NCBI GenBank assembly: GCA_029258515.1
Contig: JARHYK010000001.1
Span: 1 to 64,000 of the forward strand
Origin: Clostridia bacterium
Lineage (GTDB): Bacteria; Bacillota; Clostridia; TANB77; CAG-508
Direction of reading: 5' to 3'
DNA length: 64,000 bases
Part shown: positions 16,443 to 25,941 of the stretch, in pieces
Layout: every line of letters starts with the position of its first letter
Position numbering within the stretch: position 1 is the first letter of the stretch
Position numbers and translations under genes: made by a program
The notes under the pieces: generated by a model
The model's input: the letters and a program-made list of their open reading frames with translations, nothing else
Told to the model about the DNA's origin: nothing
Database searches by the model: none

Positions 16443-16850
16443 ATGAAGAAAATTACAATTTGTGATAAAGAATTTGATATTGATTGTAATGCATTAACGA
16501 ATCTACAATTTAGAAAAAAATTTAATAGAGGAATCTTTGAAGACTTTTCAATAATAGATAATTTTTTAAATTTACAAGTGTTAGTAACAGCAGACTTAAA
16601 GAAGAAAAATCCTGAAATTACTGAACTAGAAATTACAAGAGAAATCTCTAGAACAATGCTTAACTACATAGATGAATACATAGAAGCTATAACAAGAGTT
16701 ACATACATATGTTGCTATACAGCTAATAGTCAAATAGGAGAATATGAAGATTTTTTGAAAACGATAAAAAGAATTAACACTAACGATAAATGGATTGTTG
16801 AGGTAACGGAACTTGCCGTAAATTGCTTTTGTGGACAAGAAGGTATCTGA
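16443..16850 (+). CDS. Tail assembly chaperone (G)
   Basis: 135 aa, located between major tail protein and tape measure, the conserved place for tail assembly chaperones. Helical C-terminus ends in NCFCGQEGI and TGA at 16848-16850. The next frame (16831-17082) overlaps and is +1 to it, the usual arrangement for producing a G-GT fusion by frameshifting. UUU-U at 16827-16830 (ACTGC TTTT GTG region) is a candidate slip site. Confidence 0.82.
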   Translation: MKKITICDKEFDIDCNALTNLQFRKKFNRGIFEDFSIIDNFLNLQVLVTADLKKKNPEITELEITREISRTMLNYIDEYIEAITRVTYICCYTANSQIGEYEDFLKTIKRINTNDKWIVEVTELAVNCFCGQEGI

Positions 16851-17082
16851 GGAATTAGAAAGAAAATTTCCACAAAATAATGATGACAAGGAAAATGTTT
16901 TTCCAGAACATGATTTTTTAGCAATGTGTTTAAAGATAGGATTAACAATACAAGATTTGAAATTTTTAACTTATATAGATGCAATTAAAATACTACTTTC
17001 TTTTTGTGAAGAAAAAATAAATAGCGATGATGAAAGAGAAGCCACACAAGAAGAAATAGATAATTTGGTTGCTACAATGTAG
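16831..17082 (+). CDS. Tail assembly chaperone extension (T)
   Basis: 83 codons open in the +1 frame relative to the preceding gene; the last in-frame stop upstream is TAA 16819-16821. It has no ribosome binding site of its own and its apparent GTG start lies inside the previous gene. It is most simply the T part of a G-GT fusion made by +1 slippage on TTT-T just before GTG 16831. No CGG is present here, so this shift is separate from the CGG phenomenon. Confidence 0.78.
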   Translation: MDKKVSEELERKFPQNNDDKENVFPEHDFLAMCLKIGLTIQDLKFLTYIDAIKILLSFCEEKINSDDEREATQEEIDNLVATM

Positions 17083-17090
17083 GAGGAAAT

Positions 17091-20000
17091 ATGGCAGGAA
17101 CAATAAAAGGAATTATAGTTGAAATTGGAGGGGACACAAGCGGTCTACAAAAAGCAATTACAAAAGTTAACACTGCTACATCTAGTTTAAGCAAGGAATT
17201 AAGAGGTGTTAATTCTTTGCTTAAGTTAGACCCTAGAAATACTGAACTTGTAAGCCAAAAACAAAAAGTATTAGCAGAAAATATAGAATCGACATCCAAA
17301 AAATTAGAAGAACTTAGAAAAGTGCAAGAGATGGCAAATGCAGATATGGACAAAATTTCTCCAGAGAATTATAGAAATTTACAAAGAGAAATAGCAAATA
17401 CAGAGTATAAATTAAAGCAGTTACAAGTACAAGCTTCAAAATGGACGAAAGCAGGAGAAAGCCTAGAAGAATTTAGTAATAAAGTTACTAGAATTTCTGA
17501 AAAAATTGATGGATTAGGAAGTAATTTAACAACAGGATTAACATTGCCTATATTGGCGATAGGAACAGCAGCAACAACAGTCGGAAATGAATTTGAAGCT
17601 AAGATGAGTAAAGTTCAAGCTATTGCAGGAGCAACAAAAGAGCAATTAGAAAAATTAACTGACCAAGCAATAGAATTAGGAGCTAAAACATCATTTAGTT
17701 CATCGCAAGTAGCCGATGCCATGGAAAATTTAGCTAGTGCAGGATTTGATACAAATGAAATAATGAAAGCGATGCCTGGATTATTAGATTTAGCAGCATC
17801 AAGTGGAGCGGAATTAGCAAATGCAGCTGAAATTACAGCAAGTGCAATACGTGGTTTTGGATTAGAAGCGAACGTTTCAACTCATGTTGCTGATGTTTTT
17901 GCTGAAGCAGCTGCTAGAACAAATGCACAGACAGAAGACATGGGAGAGGCAATGAAATATGTTGCTCCAGTAGCAAAAGCAGTAGGTTTAAGTATTGAAG
18001 AAACAGCTGCGGCAATAGGAATAATGTCAGATGCTGGAGTAAAAGGAAGCCAAGCTGGTACGACTTTAAGGGGAGGTTTAACAAGAATTGTAAAACCTAC
18101 GAAAATGGTTAGAGATGCAATGGAAATGTTGGGAGTAGAATTTTATAATAGCAAGGGTAAAATGAAGTCTTTAACTGAAATAATACAAACATTGCAAGAA
18201 CATACAAAAGGACTAAGTGATGAAACTAAAAATCAAGCATTAGCTCAAATATTTGGAACAGAAGCTCTATCAGGTATGCTAGCATTAGTAAATAGAGGTT
18301 CACATGAATTAGAAGGAATGACAAAATCATTTAAAGAGTGTGATGGAGCAGCAGCTAAAATGGCAGAAACAATGCTAGATAATACGGCAGGTTCTCTAGA
18401 AAGTTTGAGTGGTTCTTTTGAAAGTGCAGGAATTGCAATACAAAAAGCATTATCTCCACAAATTAGAGATTTAGCAAAGTGGATACAAGGCTTAGTGGAT
18501 AAATTTACTGAACTTTCATCCGAAGAACAACAAAACATAGTTAAAAATGCACTTTTAGTAGCTTCTATTGGCCCAGCAATAAAAATAGTAGGAAAACTAG
18601 GAAAAGGAATAGGAACTACTACAAAAGGGCTATCTACATTTTCTAAAGCATTAGCAGTAGTTAAAGCAGGAACAACATCGACTAATACTAATGTAAATAA
18701 TTTAGCAAAAGGAATAAGACTATTGGTAAGTCCTTTAGGATTAACAACAACAGCAATTGTTGGTACTACTGTTGCTTTAGTAGGACTTTATAGTGAAACT
18801 AATAAAAACAATCAAGCTATTTCGGAATCAGCCAAACAAATAGAAAATACAAAAAAGAAATACAATGAATTTATTCAAGAAAAAAACAACATAATGAATG
18901 CTACTTTAACGGAAGTAGATAATACACAAAAATTATCTGAAGAGTTAAAAAGTTTGGTTGATGAAAATGGTAAAGTAAAAGCTGGTTATAAAGATAGAGT
19001 TTCATTCATATTAAATGAATTAAAAAAATCTTTAGGTATAGAATACAATATGACTGGAGATGTAATAACTAATTATAAAGAGCTGAATAAAAGTATTGAA
19101 GATGTAATGAGAACTAAGAGAGCAAATACAATTTTAGAAAATGAAGAAGCAAAATACAACGAAGCAATAGAAAAAAAGACATCAGCATATGATGACATGA
19201 TTTCAAAAGAAAAAGAATTGGCTAATGCAAAAAATGAACTAATAAAGAAAGAAAAAGAATATCAAGAGTTCAGCAATTCATATGCTGGAAAAGTTAATAT
19301 AAATCAAACTAATTTGCTAAAACAACAGCTAGAAATGCAAAAAAAATCAGTTAAGTTAGCTGAACAAAATTTGAATAATAGCAAGGGGATTTATAGTGAC
19401 TATCTTGATTGGGTTGCGAAATATGAAAATGATCAAGCAATTGTATTAAGTGGAAATGAAAAAAAAATTGAAGAACTAATAAGAAACAGAACATACACAT
19501 ATCAACAATCATCTAGTGATATTGGAGAAGTAATAAACCATAATATATTACAAACACAATATGAGGTAGAGCAATATAGATTAGCAAGACAACAAGATTT
19601 GCAAAATCAAGATACTTTAAATGCAGAAAAGAATCAAAAACAAATAGAAGCAGGACAAAAACAAATAGAAACATTAACTCAACAGTTAGTAGCAATGACT
19701 AGTACAACGCAAGAAATGACTCCTCAACAAATCGAAGCATGGAAAAATTTAGCTAATAACTCATATGAAACTTATAGCCAAGAAGTATCTAAAATGGGAC
19801 CAGAAATGCAAGCAAAGATTCAAGAAACAACAGGAGTGATTGCAGCAGGAACACCGCAAATGCAATCTGCTGCAGAAAGATTAGGACAACAAACAGTACA
19901 TGAATTTGATAAAAGTGCTGATGCTAAACAAAAAGCTTTAAATATTATTCAAGGATATTTAGAAGGACTATCTGATGAGGAAAAAAAAGAATTTTTAAAA

Positions 20001-20492
20001 CAGGCAGGTGTTAAAGATGTAAATCTAGTTATAGATGAACTAAACAGAAAAGATTTATCAGAGGAAAGTGGAAAATCTATATTAGAAGGTTTGTGGACAG
20101 GTTTAAAAAATAATTCTTGGCAAAAAAGTATTTTAGGAGTAGCATCAGGTTTAGCTAGTTCAATAACATCTTCTCTTTCCATTAAAGTTCCTAAAATAAG
20201 CACACAACAGTTACCAGGACACAAAACAGGACTAGATTATGTACCTTACGATAATTATGTAGCTAGATTACATAAAGGGGAAAGAGTGCTAACAGCAAAA
20301 GAAAATACGCAATTAATGAATATGCAAAGATTAAGTAAATCAAAAGGTATTAATTTAAAAGGACTTTCACAGCAAATTAGTAATAGAACAAATAATTTTA
20401 CAATTAATTTTTATCCACAAAAAATGACAGATTCAGAAATGGAAAGAGCCTTTACTTTTATAAATAAAAAATATGGAAAATATATAACATAA
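17091..20492 (+). CDS. Tail tape measure protein
   Basis: 1133 aa. N-terminal coiled coil (TKVNTATSSLSKELRGVNSL), then a TP901-type tape-measure core (~130-400) with EFEAKMSKVQAIAGATKEQL, TSFSSSQVADAMENLASAGF and GIMSDAGVKGSQAGTTLRGG. Hydrophobic segment ~540-570 (SPLGLTTTAIVGTTVALVGL) and long helical regions follow. The C-terminus has PGHKTGLDYVPYDNYVARLH, common in these proteins. Its length sets tail length. RBS TAGGAGG. Confidence 0.96.
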   Translation: MAGTIKGIIVEIGGDTSGLQKAITKVNTATSSLSKELRGVNSLLKLDPRNTELVSQKQKVLAENIESTSKKLEELRKVQEMANADMDKISPENYRNLQREIANTEYKLKQLQVQASKWTKAGESLEEFSNKVTRISEKIDGLGSNLTTGLTLPILAIGTAATTVGNEFEAKMSKVQAIAGATKEQLEKLTDQAIELGAKTSFSSSQVADAMENLASAGFDTNEIMKAMPGLLDLAASSGAELANAAEITASAIRGFGLEANVSTHVADVFAEAAARTNAQTEDMGEAMKYVAPVAKAVGLSIEETAAAIGIMSDAGVKGSQAGTTLRGGLTRIVKPTKMVRDAMEMLGVEFYNSKGKMKSLTEIIQTLQEHTKGLSDETKNQALAQIFGTEALSGMLALVNRGSHELEGMTKSFKECDGAAAKMAETMLDNTAGSLESLSGSFESAGIAIQKALSPQIRDLAKWIQGLVDKFTELSSEEQQNIVKNALLVASIGPAIKIVGKLGKGIGTTTKGLSTFSKALAVVKAGTTSTNTNVNNLAKGIRLLVSPLGLTTTAIVGTTVALVGLYSETNKNNQAISESAKQIENTKKKYNEFIQEKNNIMNATLTEVDNTQKLSEELKSLVDENGKVKAGYKDRVSFILNELKKSLGIEYNMTGDVITNYKELNKSIEDVMRTKRANTILENEEAKYNEAIEKKTSAYDDMISKEKELANAKNELIKKEKEYQEFSNSYAGKVNINQTNLLKQQLEMQKKSVKLAEQNLNNSKGIYSDYLDWVAKYENDQAIVLSGNEKKIEELIRNRTYTYQQSSSDIGEVINHNILQTQYEVEQYRLARQQDLQNQDTLNAEKNQKQIEAGQKQIETLTQQLVAMTSTTQEMTPQQIEAWKNLANNSYETYSQEVSKMGPEMQAKIQETTGVIAAGTPQMQSAAERLGQQTVHEFDKSADAKQKALNIIQGYLEGLSDEEKKEFLKQAGVKDVNLVIDELNRKDLSEESGKSILEGLWTGLKNNSWQKSILGVASGLASSITSSLSIKVPKISTQQLPGHKTGLDYVPYDNYVARLHKGERVLTAKENTQLMNMQRLSKSKGINLKGLSQQISNRTNNFTINFYPQKMTDSEMERAFTFINKKYGKYIT

Positions 20493-20493
20493 A

Positions 20494-20548
20494 ATAATTA
20501 TATGTCGACAAATTTCGACATATAATTATTTTTGAGTGTGCTATAATC
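20494..20548 (+). terminator. Terminator after tape measure plus extended -10 promoter for the next gene
   Basis: AATAATTATATGTCGA and its complement form a near-perfect stem (20494-20529) followed by TTTTTG, a strong intrinsic terminator. Immediately after it TGTGCTATAAT (TATAAT at 20542-20547) is an extended -10 promoter. The following gene is therefore transcribed separately from the late operon. Confidence 0.65.
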
Positions 20549-20577
20549 CTTTTATATAATAATAAAAGGAGGAAAAA

Positions 20578-21123
20578 ATGTTTTTGTTAATAATTGGAAT
20601 AATATTGGTAGGAATAGTAATTTATCAGATAATTGCTTATACAAATCCAATATCAGAAGAAGAAAAAAATAAAAGAGAAACAAGAAAAGAAGAATTAAAA
20701 GCAACAAAAGCTATAACTTTACAACACTTTTATGGTCTGCCAGTAGCAGAAGGAACTTTGTGCAATTTATTTTTGTGCGAAGATAAAATAGTTTTTGAAT
20801 CAAAAGGAGCAACTTTTAATTTATCTAAAGATAAAATTATAGATGTTTCAGATAAAAGTGAGAAAGAAATAACAAAAAGTTATGTAAGTAGTATAGGAGG
20901 AGCGGTAGGTGGAGCTTTATTATTTGGACCACTAGGGGCAATGATAGGAGGAAGAACAAAAGAAAAAGTAGATAAAGAAGAAAGATTTTACCTAATATTT
21001 ACATATAAAGAAAAAGATGAAAACAAATATATTAGTTTTCTAGTAAATAGGGATAGAACAGGAATTTATAATTTTATAGCAGATTTTCAAAATAATTATA
21101 ATAAAAAAGAGTTTGATTTATAA
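20578..21123 (+). CDS. Moron-like prophage gene: membrane protein with PH-like domain and glycine zipper
   Basis: 181 aa. N-terminal membrane helix (~1-22, MFLLIIGIILVGIVIYQIIA), a beta-rich PH-like domain (~50-100, LCNLFLCEDKIVFESKGATF), a glycine-zipper hairpin (~102-125, SSIGGAVGGALLFGPLGAMI) and a final beta segment. It is not a virion protein type. It interrupts the tail module between tape measure and distal tail protein, has its own promoter after a terminator, and an AAAAGGAGGAAAAA site. That is the definition of a moron: a gene expressible in the lysogen. Its function is unknown. Confidence 0.7.
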   Translation: MFLLIIGIILVGIVIYQIIAYTNPISEEEKNKRETRKEELKATKAITLQHFYGLPVAEGTLCNLFLCEDKIVFESKGATFNLSKDKIIDVSDKSEKEITKSYVSSIGGAVGGALLFGPLGAMIGGRTKEKVDKEERFYLIFTYKEKDENKYISFLVNRDRTGIYNFIADFQNNYNKKEFDL

Positions 21124-21266
21124 AAAAATAGACACACACATTTTTATTGGGGAAATTTTAAATTTATCTCTATATAACAAATTAAAAGAAAATGGAATAC
21201 TGCCAATGATAGAGTAAGAAAATTTATTCAATTAGGATTAAGTATGTAAAAAATATTAATAAATTC

Positions 21267-21306
21267 TTGAAAAAATAAAATGTATGTTATTATATTATAA
21301 CATACA
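21267..21306 (+). promoter_or_regulatory. Promoter with perfect 26-bp palindromic operator
   Basis: TTGAAA (21267-21272) and TATATT (21291-21296), 18 bp apart. A perfect inverted repeat, TGTATGTTAT / ATAACATACA (21281-21290 and 21297-21306, 6-nt centre), covers the -10. A dimeric repressor bound here would block the promoter. The transcript would begin just upstream of the structured RNA at 21313. Confidence 0.6.
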
Positions 21307-21309
21307 ATA

Positions 21310-21428
21310 GTAAAGAAAGTTTATAAGGGAGGAACAGGCATCCGCCACACATTGTTAGGAGATGTAGAAATGTCAACCTACCTGAACTTTCTTGAACAAA
21401 AAGAGTGTCAGAAATGGCACTTTTTTAA
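21310..21428 (+). ncRNA. Candidate structured small RNA in the tail module
   Basis: A closing stem AAGAAAGTT (21313-21321) / AACTTTCTT (21385-21393) encloses CAGG/CCTG pairing, a GGC-ATCC-GCC hairpin and an ACATT/AATGT hairpin, i.e. a multi-branched fold. It is followed by AAAAAGAGTG...CACTTTTTT (21399-21426), an intrinsic terminator. With the promoter at 21267 this makes a complete ~115-nt transcription unit in a ~320-bp gap between the moron gene and the distal tail gene. I do not recognise the RNA family. A weak open frame through it (21352) lacks coding character. Confidence 0.45.
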
Positions 21429-21441
21429 TTATGGAGGAGAA

Positions 21442-22299
21442 ATGGTCAGAGAATTTAAACTAGTAAATGAAAAAGGACAAAAATATTCTTTAATGGAGCT
21501 AGAAAACTATTGTTTTTTAGCAGAACCAAGAGGATTAGGTTTTTCCAGAACAATAGAATATGAACAATTAGGAAATGCATTTATAGAAAGTATTAGCAAA
21601 ATTCAGCAAGAGCCTATAACAGGGAATCTACTTTTTAAAAGCTATGATAACTATAAAGCGTTAGTAGATTTTATTGCGTCTTCTGAAAAAATCAAATTTG
21701 CATATAAGATTCCATTCCAAAATGGATCCAAAGAATATTTCAAAGATATAAAAATACAAAGCCTAAGTAAGACTCAAAAACAAATAAATGGATTACTTAG
21801 TGAGACTATAAATATAGACTGTTTAAGTCTGTGGTATCAAGAAAAAAACATAATTTTTGACATGAGTTCTCAAAAAGATGAAATGAGATGGAACTTTAAA
21901 TGGGATACTAGTAGATTTGTTGAATATAACAATAGAAGTCTAGAATATGTTAATAATGGGCATGTTGAAGCACCAGTAGAAATAGAAATAAATGGACCAG
22001 TAACAAATCCAAGATTAGAACTGTATATAGAAGGAGAATCATACCAAACAGTACCGATAACAACAAAGATAGCCAAATATGAAAAGCTATTATACGGGAC
22101 TAAAGAAAATGCATTTTATATTAAAAAAGTAAATACAGATGGAACAATAGTAGATTTGTTTGAAGAAGATGTAATAGATATAAATAATGATAATGTTATA
22201 AGATTTCCAAAGAATAAGTCCTGTGAATTAAGAATTATGGCAAATGAAGACATAACATCTGCTATAATAAAAATATATGAATATTATATAGCTATATAG
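21442..22299 (+). CDS. Distal tail protein (Dit)
   Basis: 285 aa from ATG 21442, which follows GGAGGAGAA; a longer frame to 21352 would run through the RNA and its terminator. N-terminal REFKLVNEKGQKYSLMELEN and GLGFSRTIEYEQLGNAF match siphovirus Dit/Sipho_tail proteins, with a C-terminal carbohydrate-binding-like domain (VNNGHVEAPVEIEINGPV). It forms the hub joining tail tube and baseplate. Confidence 0.88.
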   Translation: MVREFKLVNEKGQKYSLMELENYCFLAEPRGLGFSRTIEYEQLGNAFIESISKIQQEPITGNLLFKSYDNYKALVDFIASSEKIKFAYKIPFQNGSKEYFKDIKIQSLSKTQKQINGLLSETINIDCLSLWYQEKNIIFDMSSQKDEMRWNFKWDTSRFVEYNNRSLEYVNNGHVEAPVEIEINGPVTNPRLELYIEGESYQTVPITTKIAKYEKLLYGTKENAFYIKKVNTDGTIVDLFEEDVIDINNDNVIRFPKNKSCELRIMANEDITSAIIKIYEYYIAI

Positions 22300-22309
22300 G
22301 AGGGATAAG

Positions 22310-23987
22310 ATGAATGATTTAACAGTTAGATTTAATAATAAAGACTATATAGCAAAATATAATAAGCAAACAGAAGAATATGAAATAGAATTAGAAGCTC
22401 CTAAAACAGGACGGAATATATAAAGCAGATGTTAATTTTACAGACTTACTTAGAAATAAATATGAAACTGCAAAAGATATACAAATATTAATAAAAGAAA
22501 GAATCCATATAGATACTAATAAAGTATTTATGTGGATTTTTGATTATAAAGATTTTAAGGTTAAAGATATAGTAGAATTAGCAGATTACGAAATTTACAT
22601 AGATGAAGAAACTAATGCAAATTCTATAATAAAAATACTAAAAGAAACAACAATTGAAGAAAGCGATATTATTGTAATAAAAAAGAATAATGAAAAAATC
22701 TACTGGGGAGTAGTACAAGATGTAGAGAATGAAAATGGTGGTATTGCTTATCAAATATCTGCAAAATATTTAACTAATATGTTTGACCAAGAAGTTGAAT
22801 TAAAAAGAACAAGAATAAATACAGAAACAGTAGAAGAAGGATATTATGTTATAAGAAGCAAATTAGATGTCAATACAGCAGTTGATGTACAAAATGCTTC
22901 TGCAGAAGTAGGAGCAAATGTTAATTTGTGTAATTTTAATGATACAAAAGCACAAAGATTTAAAATAAGTAAAAATTCTGATGGCACATACCAAATAAAA
23001 GCTATGTTTTCTGGATTAGTGATGGAAGTTGAAAATGGTAATTTTACAAATACAACAAATGTAAGAATGTATACAGAAAATAATGGAGCAGCACAAAAAT
23101 GGCATATAAGAAAAGTTGCAGATAGTACATATACATTTTTCTGTTATGACCAAAGATTTTGCTTAGATGTACAAGATAGTAAAACAGATAATTATACAAA
23201 CATTTTTATTTTTGAAAGCTTATCCAAACCAAATCAACAGTTTTCTTTAGAAAAAATAGATGAACCTATTATTAGAGAAGAAGGTATAGAAGACTTTATT
23301 AAAAAAGAGATAGAAGACAATTTTATAAAAAATAAAGATACCTTTGTTAATAGACCGTATTTAAAAGTAATAGTAAAAACACATACTAAAAAAGAAGTAA
23401 GTGTTACAAATGTAAACAATAATATTTTTAATTTACACACTTATATGACAAATTGTACACAAAATTATAACATAGCATATGATTTTGAAATAACCAATAA
23501 AGAATTAATAATAACAATAGAAAATAAAGAATTAAAAAAGAAAATAATAGATGTAAATGCACATTCTATTACAAATTATACAGAAACCTTTGAGAAGAAT
23601 GTAATATCTAAAGTTACAGTTCTAACTAAAAATGAAGGAAAATATGTATTATATTTAAGAAAAGATAGAACTACAACAGAAGATTTGTTAGACAAAAATA
23701 GACTTAGAGGCAAAGAAACAGTAGTTTATACAGAAAAATTAGAAGATGCTAGACAAACTGCTTTAGACATTATTAAATCTAATTCTTATAATCATAATGT
23801 TAGTTTTAAGTTTAATACTTACATAAAACAAGGAACCCCAGTAGCAGTAAAGACTAAGAAATCTGTTATATTAGATTCTTATATTTCTTCTGTCAAGATA
23901 ACAAATAGCAAATTTTATGAATACCAACTTGGAAATATTAGAAATGGTTTTTGGGAAAAACAATTACAGAAAGAGAGGAAAAAATAA
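22310..23987 (+). CDS. Tail-tip protein (Gp37-like) with inserted ricin-type lectin domain, CGG +1 frameshift
   Basis: ATG 22310 follows AGGAGGGATAAG. Frame 0 gives NDLTVRFNNKDYIAKYNKQT and ELEAPKTG, then CGG at 22412-22414; it would stop after 37 aa. Skipping the C reads Gly and continues IYKADVNFTDLLRNKYETAK to TAA 23987, 558 aa in all. The core resembles siphovirus ReqiPepy6 Gp37-like tail proteins. Residues ~150-295 are a ricin B-type (QxW) domain (NTAVDVQNASAEVG, AQKWHIRKVADSTY), probably binding host glycans. Similar repeats occur in the host protein at 60136. Both flanks keep gene order and spacing, so the break is not an annotation artefact. Confidence 0.82.
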
Positions 23988-24625
23988 TGTTAAAAGGACA
24001 TGTATTTAATAAGCAAATTTTTGAACACCAAATTTTTGCTTTATTTATAGATATTTTGTTAAACCACAAATGTGGAATTGCAGGACAATATAAAAACGCG
24101 ATGAAAGTAACTGCAGCAGGTACAAATGTTTCTATTGCAACTGGAAGTGCTTGTATTAGAGGAAGATTTGTGGAAGAAAACTCTGAAACAACACTTAACG
24201 CAGGAACAGAGACAGCTTTTTGTAAATTAGTAATAGAAATAAATTTGGATTTAGAAAATACAGATAAAAACTTTGTACAAGCAAATTATAAAATAGTTAA
24301 AAATGCATCTAACTATCCAAATTTAACACAAAACGATATTATAAAGAATAACGCAGGTACATACCAGTACGAATTAGCTAGATTTAAGACTGGAACACAA
24401 GGAATTACAGAATTTAAAGATATGCGAACATATGTGGACTATGAATCTATAATAGACTTAATGCAAAAAGATTTCCAAGGATTTTTAGATAGATTAGAAG
24501 GCCTATTAGCAGAAGTAGAAGATGGAAGTGCGTATTTATTAAAAGATAAATTCAAAATTTTTCACAATGAAATAGACAATTCACAAGGTAAAGAGGGGGA
24601 TTTCGGAATTGTATATTTTGATTAG
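23987..24625 (+). CDS. Phage tail/baseplate protein (hypothetical)
   Basis: 212 aa from ATG 23987, overlapping the previous stop by one base. HVFNKQIFEHQIFALFIDIL, then AAGTNVSIATGSACIRGRF, resembles baseplate upper/receptor-binding accessory proteins found after tail-tip genes in Clostridial phages. Exact role unknown. Confidence 0.65.
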   Translation: MLKGHVFNKQIFEHQIFALFIDILLNHKCGIAGQYKNAMKVTAAGTNVSIATGSACIRGRFVEENSETTLNAGTETAFCKLVIEINLDLENTDKNFVQANYKIVKNASNYPNLTQNDIIKNNAGTYQYELARFKTGTQGITEFKDMRTYVDYESIIDLMQKDFQGFLDRLEGLLAEVEDGSAYLLKDKFKIFHNEIDNSQGKEGDFGIVYFD

Positions 24626-24636
24626 GAGGAGAGTAT

Positions 24637-25777
24637 ATGGCTAGAATAAACGGATATGTAACACAAAGACCAGACGCATACGAATACTATATAGAATGGG
24701 AAGAGTTTGATGTAAACCAACAGAACAATACATCTTCTGTAAGAGCAACTGCTTATATAAAATGTAATTCTCATACAAGCTATGAAAATAATAAAACTAC
24801 GAATTTATGGATAAAATGTAGCTTAGATGAATATTCTGAAAATGACATTAATCAAGATAATGATGGAATGCATTTTAGTAATAAACAAAATATAAATTTA
24901 TCTCCTCGGAAAAGTTGTTCAACTAGTAACAGGAACATACTATAATATTCCTCATAGTGCAGACGGTTCTTGCAGTATATATATTGCAGCCAGTGGAGAT
25001 TTGCCAAATGGCTCTGGATGGGGACCTGAATGGGGAGAAGCTAGCGCATGGGTATGGCTAAAACATATTCCAAGACAAGCAAATTTTACAAGTGTAAATA
25101 TACCAGCCACGAATTTAAATAAATTTGATGTTTATTATAATTTAGATAAAACAGTAGAAGCTATGCAATATAGAGTAAATGGTGGAGTTTGGCAAAACAT
25201 ATATCCATGGTGGGGAAACTGGAATAAAGAAGCTACTTTCTCCATAGAAGGATTAACTCCAAACACAAATTATACTGTACAACTTAAAGCAACAGTAAAT
25301 GGAATAGACACATATTCTTCTGTATATAATGCTTCTACATACGATATTGCTAAATTTACATTTCTAAATAAATTTACTTTCGGAGATGTAATAAATATTT
25401 CTAAAACAAATCCATCTGGAAAAAACAACTATTTAACAATTAAAACTAATGGAATTACTATAATTAATAGAAGATATTTAGAAACAGATAATTTAGCTCT
25501 TAATTTTACACAAGAGGAGTTAGATATTTTGTATAAGGCTTTAACAAGCTGTAACCAAAATGTGGAATTTATACTAATAACAAATAATGATGAACAAGAA
25601 TGGACAAGCTCTAAAATTATAAAGTGTATGTTTAAAGGAAATGCAAAATCTATACATTATTTTATAACAGACAGAAATAGTAAAAGAGCAAAAATATTTT
25701 ATTTTGATAAAGATAGAGAAAGCAAGAAAGCTATTTTTATTGTTAAGAAAAATGGCAAATGGAGATGGTGCATATGA
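24637..25777 (+). CDS. Tail fibre/structural protein with fibronectin-like domain, CGG +1 frameshift
   Basis: Frame 0 from ATG 24637 (RBS AGGAGGAG) reads ARINGYVTQRPDAYEYYIEW to QNINLSP, then CGG at 24907-24909; unshifted it ends at 102 aa. Skipping C gives Gly and GKVVQLVTGTYYNIPHSADG, running to TGA 25777, 379 aa total. The first ~150 residues match the N-terminal domain of siphovirus DUF859-type structural proteins, with the IPHSADGSC turn only in the shifted frame. Residues ~165-260 look like a fibronectin-III domain. A compact C-terminal domain follows. Confidence 0.82.
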
Positions 25778-25941
25778 TACAGAAAATAACAGAAATAAGA
25801 GCAGAGCCTGAAATAATTAAAACGGGTTCTGTTTTTAAATTGAGAATAAAAGCAATTAGATATCTAACTTGCGCAGAAACAAAGACAAAAACTTGTGAAG
25901 AAATTAAGAAATTTACTTGCGAGGAGGTTAATGGAAATTGA
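25774..25941 (+). CDS. Small tail-region protein (hypothetical)
   Basis: 55 aa from ATG 25774, overlapping the previous stop (ATGA). The C-terminal part has repeated Thr-Cys-Glu turns (LTCAETKTKTCEEIKKFTC). Such a short spacer gene is common between fibre genes in Clostridial siphoviruses. Function unknown. Confidence 0.5.
   Translation: MIQKITEIRAEPEIIKTGSVFKLRIKAIRYLTCAETKTKTCEEIKKFTCEEVNGN

Noticed and set aside
111..20543. 15-bp match TTTTTGAGTGTGCTA at 111-125 and 20529-20543
   Set aside because: Likely coincidence in AT-rich DNA; it forms a -10 context at 20.5 kb but not in the rRNA spacer.
21352..21441. N-terminal extension of Dit from 21352
   Set aside because: It would translate the structured RNA and its terminator; ATG 21442 has an ideal ribosome binding site and the Dit family starts there.
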